The notes under the pieces were generated by a model. The model was not told the origin of the DNA and searched no databases. It worked only from the letters and a program-made list of their open reading frames with translations. From contig SWDT01000024.1 of the NCBI GenBank assembly GCA_009193035.1, forward strand, positions 310,001 through 374,000: a stretch of 64,000 bases of DNA, read 5' to 3'. Source of the DNA: Halicephalobus mephisto (lineage: Eukaryota > Nematoda > Chromadorea > Rhabditida > Panagrolaimidae). A program made the position numbers and the translations under genes. Of this stretch, positions 46,500 to 57,563 are shown in pieces (positions within the stretch are counted from its first letter, which is position 1; each line of letters starts with the position of its first letter).

Positions 46500-49400
46500 A
46501 TGAGTAAAGTCGATATTTTCAAGATTTTATTTTTCTGTTTTTTGTTTAATTTAATTCGTTTCTGGGGGTCGACCGGGGTTCTGGCCCAGGACCCCGACAT
46601 ACTTCTGGGTCTTCCCAGGAGATACGGCTTAAATGAAGGTTTATTTTTATTTTAAAAAAACATAAATTAAACATTATCTCCAGAAATCTGTCCCGACGGA
46701 TCTGCCCCCCAGAGGTCCCGAGACAACAACATCCTCTGGTGTCATTCCGACGACGAATGCAAATATTCATTCAAATGCAGGCCAATTCCTGGATTGAAGC
46801 ACTTCGGAACTCAGATAAACTACTGTTGTCCTACAAAATGCAAGTTTTATCAAATCCTCTAACTACGGTAAAAGGTGATTTCAGCTTCGATCTGTTCGTT
46901 GCCCCCTCAGCCTGGATACGGTGACTGCGGGAAGACCCCCAAGTTGATGTTCTATTTCGATTCCACTGCTCTCCAATGTACCCCATTCAAGGTCATCGAG
47001 TGCCAAGGTGTCAACGAAAACAGGTTCGAAACTGTAGAAGACTGCAGAAATCGCTGCGAGAGTACAGGTGGGAAATTCGAAAACAAAACAAAAAATATCT
47101 TGATGAATTTTACTCTTACAGTATGACCAATTTCCAAAATAATTCTTTTTTATTAATTTTTAAGTAATTTATACTCCAAAAATCCCACTAATTATTTTTC
47201 GATAATTTTATTATTTAAAATTAAGACGATTTCTAGACTTAAATGTAAACTTGAACATAATGTTTCTGAACTTTTTAACGAAACCATTGCTTAAATAACT
47301 TATTGTTCTTTTTGGAGACTTGTTTGTCCTGAAGATCGATCCAAGAGCTCCGAAGTGGCCGATTGCGCCAGAACAATCGGCCACACGAGAGCGAAAAAAA
47401 CACTAAAAATGAACACGTTTGGAAATCAATGAAACAAAAAATTTTTTTTAAATCAAAATTTATTTTTAAAATAGTTATTTTCATTAAAAACTAAAAAAAT
47501 AATATTATTGAATAAAATAATTTTTAATTATAATCTTTCCAGCTTGTGAAATTGGAGAATCTCCTTTGTTCGACGACCTCGACAAGCCGAAACTCTGTCA
47601 CAAGGACGGAATTTGCCCCAGGGGTTACAAATGCCGTTACGACAAACTCTTCAGAAGACATATTTGTTGTGGATACAAAAATCTAGGCAAATACATATAA
47701 TTAATATTAAAACCAAACAACATTGATAACTTCCAGGTTCCTGTGCGGCAGGACTAAAGCCCTTCATGGTGCCCTTCACCGGCCAACCCCGGCCATGTCG
47801 AGAAAACTCCATCAAAGACGAATGTCCGAGTGATTTCGTCTGTTCTGCCAATCCCTTCACCGGGATGAGATACTGTTGTTCCTTAGAAGGAGGTAAGTTT
47901 ACTACCAATTTTACAGTTGTATTTCAATTTTCTGTACAAAAATTTAAAATTCTCTGCCACAAATTATTTCCATTTTCCCCATATAAATCGTTCCCTTCTA
48001 TCATGTATCTTGTTTCTTTCCTCATATAAAGTATTTTATTCCATTTTTCCATAGGAATAATTTTTCAAATTTCTTCTTTCATGTAAATTGTTTTTATTTT
48101 TCGATATTGTTGGACAGAAACTATACTAGAAAGAAAGTAACTGAAGAAATAGCCTAAATATCAGGGAGTGCGGAATACTATGAAACATAAGTAAGATTAT
48201 CGGTTGTTTTCATCAATGTGAAATATATAATTGTTGTCTGTCTTATTGTTGAGTAAAGATTAGCAATATTCCCCTTATTTCCCTCCTAATACATAAATCT
48301 TTTTTTCCTATTATATATATGAAAAGTAGAAGAAAATAAATTAAATAAGAGAAAAAGGCATGATATATGAATATTTCCTTATATATATATATATATATCA
48401 ATGTCTTCTTTCATATACGCTAATTTTACGCATATAAGCGCGCTCGCGTATAAGCACGGCGTCCGACACTCGGTCAACTTTTTACAACTTTTTTTCGCTT
48501 ATAAACCCGTGCTTATATGCGTAAAATTAGGATAAATCGTTTCTTCGTTTTTGTTTTTTATATGAATCGTTGATTTCTGATTCTTCCACATAAATTAATT
48601 CATTTTTGTTTCTTCTATCACGTAGGTAACTTTTTTCATATTATTTTTAATTTTCATCATGTGTTATTCTTTCCCACTTTTTTATATAATTTTGTACTTT
48701 GTTGATATATGGTTACTGTTAATATTGAACTGTTCTTAACTTTGTAGGTGTCTGCCCGGCCGGTCAACAGCCTTACATCCATCCATTGACGGACAAGACG
48801 ATCAAGTGTAATCCTATTGCGTATGCAGGAGGGGATTGTCCATCCGGCTATTCCTGTTCTGCCAGCGTGACAGGAGCTCAATGGGGATTCTGTTGTTCTG
48901 ATGTCGTCACCGGTTAGTTTATTCATGTTTTTTTATCCAATCCGATAAGAATATTCTTTAAATTTCATTTTTTGTGTTTCATCATGCTAGAATTGAGTTG
49001 GTTATTTTGGCTTTTAGCTAGTTGCCCTCAGGGTACGAACCCGTATCTGGACAATGCCAGTAAGCAACCCCAAAAGTGTACCATTGGAGTATCAGTTTGC
49101 AGGTGGGTGGATTTGGAAAAGATTAAGTTGTTGAATCTAGGTCCTGACACGAACAATGACTACATTCCCTCTAAGACCATTTTCAATATTTTACGACTAT
49201 TTTCTCTACTTTTCTCCTGTCTATTAAATAAAATAAATTAAAACCTTCATTTTGAAAAAGTTTGCCGAAAAATAATAACTTTCAACCAAGTTACGGTATT
49301 GAAATTAAATCTTAAAACACTCGTATCTGGACCGAAATTGAACAACTTGATTTTTAATTTTAATGAGATAAATGATGATTTTAGTTCTGGATATTCCTGT

Positions 49401-51896
49401 CAAAACTCAGATCCTCTGGCAATTGTGGGTTTTTGTTGTTCTCTCGGGAAACCATCGGCCGTGAATCCAGGACGGGGTAGATCTCTCTACACCCTCGAGA
49501 TTGAAGAGAAGAATAGACCATTGCCTGTGACGCCCATCAGAAGGCCTGCAGATCTGTTCAACATCGAACAATGGCGACCAGAGATCAGACTAGTCGGTAA
49601 GCTTACGGTAGAGTGTATAGTGGCTGATACTGTAGTTACTCCAGATATTCAAAAGGAAATCGACAGAATTGAGGAACTTAATTATCTCAAAAAACACTCC
49701 AAAAAACCCGTCGGATATCACAAGAGGGCGAAACCGACTTCGAACAGACCGAAGTGCCCCGCCCCCATGTCCCCCCTGCTCTACATGGGCACTTCCCTTC
49801 CTCTCAGCTGCAAAATGGACAGTGAAATCCCTTGTCCCTGTAAGTGCCGAAAATACTTCCCAAAATAATCAATACCGTAGTACAGTAGAACTTGGATATA
49901 AGATATCCCTGCTATAGCATATCTCTTGTTATAGCATATAGTATGAGTGTATTTGGTTAGTCTGTCTTCAAATTTACCCCGCTATGATATATCCTTTCTT
50001 ATAAAATACACTTTGGCCGGTCCCAAAGGGGTATCTTATATCCAAGTTCTACTGTATCTTGTTACTTATTTAACAACCGTGATTCCAGCCCCCGCCCAGT
50101 GCACCTATGCCTATAACGACCCCTATCGCAGAACTCTCTGTTGCATTCAGGCAGATTCTGAGGATATTGATGAGATGCTGGGGATCATTCCTGACAACCG
50201 TTACATCAGTACTCCTAGAAGTAGACCCACCACGTTACCGCCTAGCATTATTGATGAAGAAGCCGGAGTTCCAGAAGATCTGGAAGAAACTGTTGATCGC
50301 ACCTCAGTTACAGTACTCACCAGCACAGGTAAAGAATTGTTCCTAAATAATCTATTTTCTATTTTTAAAATCATAAATAAGAAATTTAAAAAATTGCTCA
50401 ATTTCGGTCCAGACACGAGTGTTTTAAGATTTAATTTCAATACCGTAACTTGGTTGAAAGTTATTATTTTTCGGCAAACTTTTTCAAAAAGAAGATTTTA
50501 ATTTATTTTATTTAATAGACAGGAGAAAAGTAGAGAAAATAGTAGTAAAATATTGAAAATGGTCTTAGAGGGAATGTAGTCATTGTTCGTGTCGGGACCT
50601 AGATTCAACAAACATATTTGTTTTTTAATTACGAAAAGTATTTTCTCTGAAATACCCTTCTGAAATAAGCCATGACTCATTTTGCGGCTTATCAGATACC
50701 TATCCAGAATCTGTTTAATCTTCGCCAAATGCTCTTCTGGAACGAAAATTACGAAATTTTCCATATTAAAAATCCGAAAAAAGTAATTCAATTATGATCA
50801 ATTTACAAATCACTAATTTTCCAATTTTAGTAATTTTTTTTATTTTTTAAATACAAATCGATTTTTAAAAATAAAAAAAAATCAAACTGAAATTTACAAC
50901 TTTAATTCAATTACAAATTTTGGACACATTTTTAAAATTTTTAAACACATAGTAGATCTCAAAAGACTACTTCAAGTGCTTTCCTTTGTAAGCACCTTTA
51001 AGATTTTCGACAAAATAGATACTCTCGTTTCTTCAATAAAAAAATTCATTTTATTTAAAAAACCACCTTGAAATTAAAGAACCTCTCGGTTAAAATCACA
51101 TTTTTATTATTTTTCTAATTTACTTTAAGATTATTTTTGGTTTTTTATACTACTTGTTTACTTTTCTCAAAGCAAAAAAGTGAAATAAAACAGTAAAGTG
51201 AAATAGTAATGTAGAAAAGTAATGTAAAAAGTAATATAAAATAATAAATCGAAACAAGTAAAAAGATGAAGTAAAGCAGTAAATTAAAAATTAAAGTAGA
51301 AAAATAATGTAAAATGGTATATCAAAACAGTGAAGTAAAATAGTAATATAGAAAAGTAATGTAAAAAAATAAAATAGAGAAATAAATTAAAATAATGTAA
51401 AAAAATAAAATAAAATATTGTAAAAAAATAAAATAGAAAAATAATGTAAAAAAATGTAAAAAATATAAAAAAATATTGTAAAAAAATAAAATAGAAAATA
51501 AATTAAAATAATTTAAAAAAATATTAAAAAATATTAAAAAAATATTGTAAAAAAATAACAGAAAAATAAATTAAAATAATGTAAAAAAATAAAATAGAAA
51601 ATAGAAAATAAATTAAAATAATGTAAAAAAATGTAAAAAAATATAAAAAAATATTGTAAAAAAATAAAATAGAAAATAAATTAAAATAATGTAAAAAAAT
51701 ATAAAAAAATAAAGTAAAACAGTAAAGTGAAGTAGTAAAAAATTAATGTGAAATTTCAGATCCTTTTTGTCCTACGGTAATCGAATCCAGGACCTGCCTT
51801 CCGGGCTCAACGGATACCTGTGTCGAGGACTCCTTTTTCTGTCAATTCAACATCCAGTTCCAGCAGTTCATGTGTTGCTCATTGGAGAAAATTTAA
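46500..51896 (+). CDS. Secreted Kunitz plus lustrin-type cysteine-rich protein (603 aa)
   Basis: Eleven exons: 46500-46638, 46684-46839, 46885-47067, 47543-47686, 47737-47892, 48748-48912, 49018-49102, 49385-49596, 49645-49839, 50089-50328, 51760-51896, closing exactly at 604 codons. A signal peptide (ILFFCFLFNLIRFWG) is followed by a lustrin-like module ending YCC, then a Kunitz/BPTI domain (CSLPPQPGYGDCGK..FKVIECQG..ENRFETVEDCRNRC). Further lustrin-type modules follow, each starting CP.G..P and ending in a CC pair (ICC, YCC, FCC, FCC, LCC, MCC). A charged linker at 350-420 separates modules. Likely an extracellular matrix or cuticle-associated protein; protease inhibition by the Kunitz domain is possible but the reactive loop is unusual. 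Introns 2 and 4 appear to use GC-AG splice sites. Several introns carry inverted-repeat elements. Confidence 0.85.
47355..47384. repeat. Perfect 11-bp hairpin in intron 3
   Basis: GTGGCCGATTG and CAATCGGCCAC are exact inverted repeats around an 8-base loop. An outer GCTC/GAGC pair extends the stem across a symmetric internal loop. GC-rich in an AT-rich intron. Confidence 0.7.
48420..48530. mobile_element. 111-bp palindromic element in intron 5
   Basis: Perfect 20-bp inverted repeats CTAATTTTACGCATATAAGC at both ends, plus a nested inverted pair (GCGTATAAGCACGG and CCGTGCTTATATGC). The interior is unusually GC-rich (GCGCGCTCGCG). Flanked upstream by a (TA)n run at 48381-48399. Looks like a tiny foldback MITE; no clear target duplication found. 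Confidence 0.65.
49125..49348 (+). mobile_element. MITE family 1, copy A
   Basis: About 224 bp in intron 7 of the Kunitz/lustrin gene. The left end is AAGTTGTTGAATCTAGGTCC; the right end, reverse-complemented, is AAGTTGTTCAATTTCGGTCC. Both run into (A)CACGA. The two ends contain the dispersed GGTCCTGACACGAA motif, identifying it as a terminal inverted repeat. Confidence 0.8.
49881..50056. mobile_element. Mariner-type MITE with TA target duplication
   Basis: A 172-bp element (49883-50054) with matching ends CAGTAGAACTTGGATATAAG, flanked by TA at 49881-49882 and 50055-50056. A CAGT start with TA duplication is the pattern of Tc1/mariner or pogo non-autonomous elements. Located in intron 9 of the Kunitz/lustrin gene. 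No transposase is present. Confidence 0.8.
50391..50613 (-). mobile_element. MITE family 1, copy B (inverted relative to copy A)
   Basis: About 223 bp in intron 10. It matches copy A end to end in reverse orientation, including the interior TTTAATTTCAATACCGTAAC and AGAGGGAATGTAGTCATTGT. Together A and B bracket exons 8, 9 and 10. Confidence 0.8.
51170..51750. repeat. Low-complexity TAAAATAGAAAATAA tandem repeats
   Basis: Imperfect tandem units such as ATAATGTAAAAAAATAAAAT occupying most of the remaining intron 10. Confidence 0.8.
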
Positions 51897-53311
51897 TTTT
51901 TAATTTTTCGTAGAATTTTTGATTTTAAGAACTGGACACCGCGGGTTCAATTTTTGTTTTAAAAAATCAATTAATTAAAATTTTTAAATATAAAAATCAA
52001 AAAATTTTGTTTCGAGAATTTTATTTTTTTTCGAATTAAATAAAAATGTATTTTTTATTTTCAAAAAATTAATAATTAAATTTTAAAAATAAAATTAAAG
52101 AAAACTTTAGAAATAAAATTTATGATTTTTTATAATTTAAAAAATATTAATTAATTCATTTTTTAAAATTTCATTCGGCGTAGATCAATTTTATTTTATT
52201 TTAATGTAAAATAATTTTAAAATAAATTTTAAATTTTAAAATAAAGATTTTTAAATTTTAAAATGAAATGAATAATTTTAAAGTAGATTTTTAATTTTAA
52301 AATAAGTTTTAATTTTAAAATAGATTTTTTAAATTTTTAATTTTTAAATGAAAATTAATAATTTTAAAATAAATTTTTAATTTTAAAATAAAAAATTTAA
52401 TTTTTAAATGAAAATTTTTAACTTTAAAATAAAAAATTTAATTTTAAAGTTAATTTTTAATTTTAAAATAACGATTTTTTAATTTCGAAATATATTTTTA
52501 AATTTTAGAACTTCTTTATTTAAATATTTTTTAATTTCGAAATAAAGATTAATAATTTTTTAATTTTGAAATAAGCATTAATAATTTTAAAATAAATTTG
52601 GAATTTTTAAGGATTAATAATTTTAAAATAAATTTGGAATTTTTAATAATTTGAAAATTCGATCCCTGCGTTTGATCATTTCTCTCCCTCTTTTTTACCG
52701 AACAAAACGGCTGTCCTTTGCTCCAAAAAGGAAACAGAGCAGTCCTTTGCGTTCCCGAACAGCCCCAGTCTTCCATTTTTGAATTCACATTTGCGCGGGC
52801 TTTCCGAATGTTCCAATGAGAGAGAGAGACCACGCCTTCCCGACTGGTTCTATTGGCTCGTTTGAGTGGAATTATAGCGCGGGCAAAAAAGGATTGTCTG
52901 TTCTCTGGACAGACACGACGCGTAAGAGAGACTGACCTCCGTCCTTTGAAGGAAAAACTGGGCGATGAAGAAACTGCCGCTTGTTTGAGGTATTTTGAAA
53001 TTTTTTACTTTTTGAATCAAAATTTTTATTTTATTTTATTTCAAAAACAAATTTTCGAGAAAAATTAATAATTGTAAAATTGTGTTTTCGGCATTTCTTT
53101 GATGTCAAAAATGACCTTGCGGTCATCTCTAAAAAGGTGCAGCAGATCAACAATCAAACGTTATTTTTTATCATTTCAGTCACTGTTAAAATATCCCTAA
53201 AAGATAAAAAAGTATTTTAAAAATTTAATAAATTTTAAAAAGTATTTTTAAAAATCAAATAAATTTAAAAAAAATATGTTTAAAAATCAAATAAATTTTA
53301 AAAAAATATTT
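51897..53311. other. Intergenic: AT-rich then GC-balanced island
   Basis: 51900-52640 is low-complexity TTTTAAAATAAATTTTTAA. 52650-53000 is a GC-balanced island with a CCAAT-like TTCCAATGAGAGAGAGAG, suggestive of a promoter, with open frames on both strands that I cannot assign. 53095-53120 carries the small hairpin TGACCTTGCGGTCA. Confidence 0.4.
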
Positions 53312-53697
53312 TTAAAAATCAAATTGTTTTATAAAAATCCAAAAATATCCTCCAAGTGGACTCTTGTTTGGCGTTCTGTGAACATGGGATGGCCGGCCAA
53401 GTGGTGCCAGTCGTGCCAGTTTAGGATTGCGCTAAGAAACGAAATTTTCCTGTTTTACTTTTTTACTTTTTTGTAATTTTTAATGTTTTAAATTTAGAAG
53501 TTTAATCCAAGTGGAAAAGTATTGAATTTAAGTAATTTTTATGAATTCAAAAATCAGAATTTTGGGTTGACTACCCCTCGACTGGCCCCGCCTTTCCTTT
53601 TTCGGTCGTTCCGAAGGGCAGCCGAAGACCGTTGTGCAAGACTCTGCCCGACACCATCCAGTTTTTCGAAATCTCTGTTTTCTCCGTTAGGCCACAT
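53312..53697 (-). CDS. Candidate small basic protein (80 aa)
   Basis: Exon 53575-53697 begins MWPNGENRDFEKLDGVGQSL, is Arg/Lys-rich at its end (RNDRKRKGGASRG) and stops at a donor GTAGTC in phase 0. Exon 53312-53431 begins after the acceptor TTTCTTAG with RNPKLARLAPLGRPSHVHRT and ends at TAA. Both exons are GC-balanced within AT-rich DNA. The last ten residues come from AT-rich sequence, so the true 3' end may differ. No family recognised. Confidence 0.4.
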
Positions 53698-54219
53698 TTC
53701 TAAAGATGGTTAAAGTTAAATTTACTATAATTAAAACAATTTTTCTCCATGACTCACTCCAAGATTACGAAATATCCTTTTTTGTTTACTAATTTCCACG
53801 TCTTTTACGTCACAATAGTATCAGTCAGAACCAAATTCTATCCGAGTACTGATCCCAAAAGCCGTCTTAGCCGTCCAAATCTGTGACCTCGACATTTCTC
53901 GGCTCAGCGCAAATCATCTCACTCGTGCATAATTTGATTGGTCTTGGGACAGAATTTCCTTTTTGTATCTTCCGCGATTTGGTTCGAGATATAGATGTCT
54001 CAAATAGTCCATTGGCTAATGGTCAATCCACTTAAGGGAACCCAATCTTGCTTCATTGTCGTCTTGATGCATTGCCCCGGGTCCATTGCCACTAATTTCG
54101 TCACAGATTTCGAAATTACGAAACCACAAAATTATTCAAATTTATACTCAAAATATAAATCCAAAACCGATGCAAAAATTGCATAATTTCCCACTCAAAA
54201 AATTAAATATTTTTCATCT
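53698..54219. other. Intergenic
   Basis: Moderately GC-balanced DNA that may be the 5' region of the minus-strand small gene. No gene supported. Confidence 0.4.
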
Positions 54220-54546
54220 GGTCCTAGGTGGAAATTATAAACAACAATTTTCCACTTGAGATCTTTTAGGAAAAAACTAAAATGCTTCTCATCTGGTTCT
54301 GAGTGGAAATTGTGTAATTTTACAATTTCCACTCAAGACCTTGGGAGAAAAGTTAAATACGTTCTATCTAGTCCTGAGTGGAAATTATAAAATTACACAA
54401 TTTTCCGCTCAAGATCTTTGAAAAAATCAAATGTTTTATCTGGTCCTGAATGGAAATTACAAAATTGCACAATTTTCCACTCGAGACCTGTAGGAAAAAA
54501 TTAAACATCTCTCGTCTGGTCCTGAGTGGAAATTGTGTAATTTTCT
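54220..54546. repeat. 74-bp tandem repeat, five units, each an inverted repeat
   Basis: Units start near 54222, 54296, 54371, 54442 and 54519 with GGTCCTGAGTGGAAATT and contain the complementary AATTTTCCACTC about 25 bases later, so every unit can form a hairpin. Confidence 0.75.
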
Positions 54547-56284
54547 TTATCATTTAAGTAGTATATATCCTTTGAGAAGATTATTCAAGAAAATCCAAAT
54601 AATTAGATTGGTAGTTTTTATTTTTTTCAAAAAACTAATCATCCATCAAGTGTTAATTTATCCCCCAAGAACAATTCCCTGGAAATCTCATTCACCTTTT
54701 TTTTGTTTACTTCCCGCTTCCCTAGCTGCCCACAAATCACCGAAACTAAAACCTGGAAAAGCGCCATGAGTGGGTGTAGCTGGGAGGCTCTTCCTTGAGT
54801 CCAAACTTTGATTTCCGACTTTGCCCTCATTGTAAATTAATTACAACTACTGCTTTTGTGGGGTACTTGGGTAAAAAGTTGTTTTTCAAATTTAAATAAA
54901 AAATAAAACTGAAATTTCGAAAAAAGAAAATTATATAAAAACTTCCGAAATGTTTGAAAAAGCTTGTGGAGGGTTTTGGAATTCAGTAGGAAGTTTTCAA
55001 GTTTCCTAGAATCTTCCAGAATTTTACAGAAGATTCTGAAGTTTTCTAGAATTTCATAAACTTCGAGAATCCTTCAGAATTTTACAGAAGATCCCGGAAC
55101 CTTCTAGAATCTCTTAGAAGCTTCTGGGAGCTTTCATAACCTAATAGGAAATTCTGGAATTTTCTAGAATCTTCCAAAATTCCGAAATTTTGAAGAATCT
55201 TCCAAAATCCTAAAATCTCGAAGAATTTTGTAGTAATTTTCGGAGGTTTTCAGAATCTCATCAAAGCTTCTGGAGCTTTCTAAAAGCTTTTAGAAAATTC
55301 TGAAGCTTTCCAAAATCCAATCAAAGCTTCCAGAAACTCCAGAATTTTCAAAATAACTTTAAAATTCGAAAATTTCCCAAATCCTAAGAATTTATTTCGA
55401 AACAATTTTCGACTCCTCTTTTTGTAAATTTTAAATAAAATTTTTGATTTCTGATTCTGGAGTAGAGATTCTGACTGGGAAAGACGCCTTGGATCCGGAA
55501 AGTTTTCCCCTCGGAAAACCTAATTTTTGAGTGCAAAGCCATGCCCCAGATTTCTCTGATCACAAATGTCGTCTTTTCACCGCAAATAACATAATGATTC
55601 GACCGCTATTTTTTCGGATTCTTTGAATTTTGATTTTCGGATGTGGATCTGAAAAAACATACGAGTCTTCGGATTTTCGGATTCAATCACACTTGACTCG
55701 GATTCGAAAATGACTTTGAGAGTTCGAAGTTTTGAAATTATGCGGTACAGATTGGGATTTGCAAGACCGGATTGCGACTTGATGTCGTTCTATAATCGAT
55801 TTCAGATCCTTCCAAGCCACTTGACTCATCCGACGCTCCGTTCGACTCTCGATCGTGGGGAACTTTTGGATAAGTTTTTAATTACTAAACTCAAAAAAAT
55901 TATTTTCGAAAAAATATAGGAATTTTGTGCTTTTTTTGATTCAAAAAATCACAATTTTCTAAAATTTCCAAATTTAAAAAAATAAAAATCACTATTTTCC
56001 TAAATTCCAAAATCATAACTTCCCTAAATTTCGTAAATTAAAAAAAAACCATGATATAATATCGTGCAAACAAAAAATCGCGATCGAAAGCTCGATGACG
56101 TGTCCATTTCCAAGAACGGCAAAGCGCTATCAGTTTGCTTTTTTACGTGAATCACTTTCGACCTTGCAAACAAACAGTCCTGGCCATTCTAGGAAAATTG
56201 AAAACTGACTCACAATTGAATTCTTTTTTGTGAAACTTCGTGGATCGCGAAGTTACTTCCTTGTCAACTAAACTTAAACTGAAC
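54547..56284. other. Intergenic with HSE-like stretch
   Basis: 54955-55340 is dense in TTCTAGAATCTTCCAGAATT and related pentamers. A minus-strand ORF of 63 aa (54639-54830) and a plus-strand ORF at 55710-55919 are not supported by splice sites or families. Confidence 0.4.
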
Positions 56285-56446
56285 TGTTTTCATATATAGA
56301 ATACAAAGTGTTTTTTATATATAGAATGTGAACTGAATTATTTTCATATATCGAATGTGAACTGAATTATTTTCATATATCGAATGTGAACTGAATTACT
56401 TTCATATATCGAATGTGAACTGAATTACTTTCATATATAGAATCCC
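56285..56446. repeat. 29-bp minisatellite
   Basis: Five to six copies of GAATGTGAACTGAATTAYTT followed by TCATATATC, the first copies more diverged. Confidence 0.85.
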
Positions 56447-57554
56447 TCATTTTTGATTTACCTGTCCAAGGGCATTGTTCTTTTTTTGCCTCGGGCTTTA
56501 GCCCCACGCATTCCTGGAACAAATGCGGACTTAGACACAACTGTTTATCGGATCTCGCTGCATCCACCCTCGATCCTCGCGGTTGTAAAAGCAAAAAGAA
56601 TAAAGTTGGTTGAGCTTCCGATCGCCGCCCCCGGGGTTTACAGCAGATATCTAGCCTAAAGGCATGCCTCAAGCTTGGTTTATTCATTTAGCTTCTTGAG
56701 TTAGTCCTTGACTAGGTAAATCCTTGCGCAGTCCTCAAACAATAGACAGGCAACTCTCGTAAACGTTCCAAGAATTGCAAAATAAAACAAACTCCACCCG
56801 CCAATTTCCACGAACTACCAGTAAATCCTGCTTACGCGAGAAGAAAATCACAAATAGGTAAACTAATGGAGGATTTTACGTTTCAACAACAAACAATGCA
56901 AGCCAGGAAAGTTTCTTAAAAAACCTAAAAAAAGAAAATATGTCCGAACATTTGCCAGTTATATGCCATTACAAACAAGCCGAGTTGGAAAACTTTAAAA
57001 AAGTGAAAACGCGTCCATGAATTTGTCAGTTATGCTGAATTTAATGAGGTTTTCAGGTTTTCGTTGTAGGATCCCTTTGTTAAATTTGGTAGAACTCTAC
57101 TCTCTCAGTTATCATTTCCTGCTGTTCCGCACTCGATTTCCTAATTCTCTTTTTTGATCATGTAGTGCGCGTTGCTTATCAGTTGCCATGAAACTTTATT
57201 TATCGTTCTTCCAACGAACCGCCTTCACTTCCCAAAAACCTGTAAACCCCGTTCCATATATTAATTCTTGCTTTTTCATGATTTACATGAACTCGATCAC
57301 CTACTACTAAGGGTAGCTGTTTAGGTGCTATTGATCATTGACCATGTTTAATAATTTCTTTTTTGCTTTTCATTGTCCTAGTTTCTTCTTTGAAAGCATT
57401 TTGGATTCTTTTTGCTTTGCTTGTTGGTGTAAGCATAGATTGGAGCTCCCGAGGAGTGTAGCAACGTTGATTGGGTTTACCGAGGGCGCTCGTACGTACC
57501 CTGAACTCCTCCTTCCCCGCACTATTGCTATGTTCTTGCTTTCTTGATGCTGTC
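56447..57554. other. Upstream region of actin copy 1
   Basis: GC-balanced segments at 56450-56760 and 57100-57540. Likely upstream regulatory DNA; no gene supported. Confidence 0.4.
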
Positions 57555-57563
57555 TATATATAA
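57555..57563 (+). promoter_or_regulatory. TATA box of actin copy 1
   Basis: TATATATAA about 600 bp before the actin ATG. Transcription would start near 57590. A leader exon to 57780, donor GTAAGC at 57781 and acceptor TTTCAG at 58139-58144 leave 23 bases of leader before the ATG. The acceptor could also receive a spliced leader. Confidence 0.5.

Noticed and set aside
54639..54830. 63-aa minus-strand ORF with a hydrophobic middle
   Set aside because: Could mimic a signal peptide, but no splice sites, promoter or family support it.
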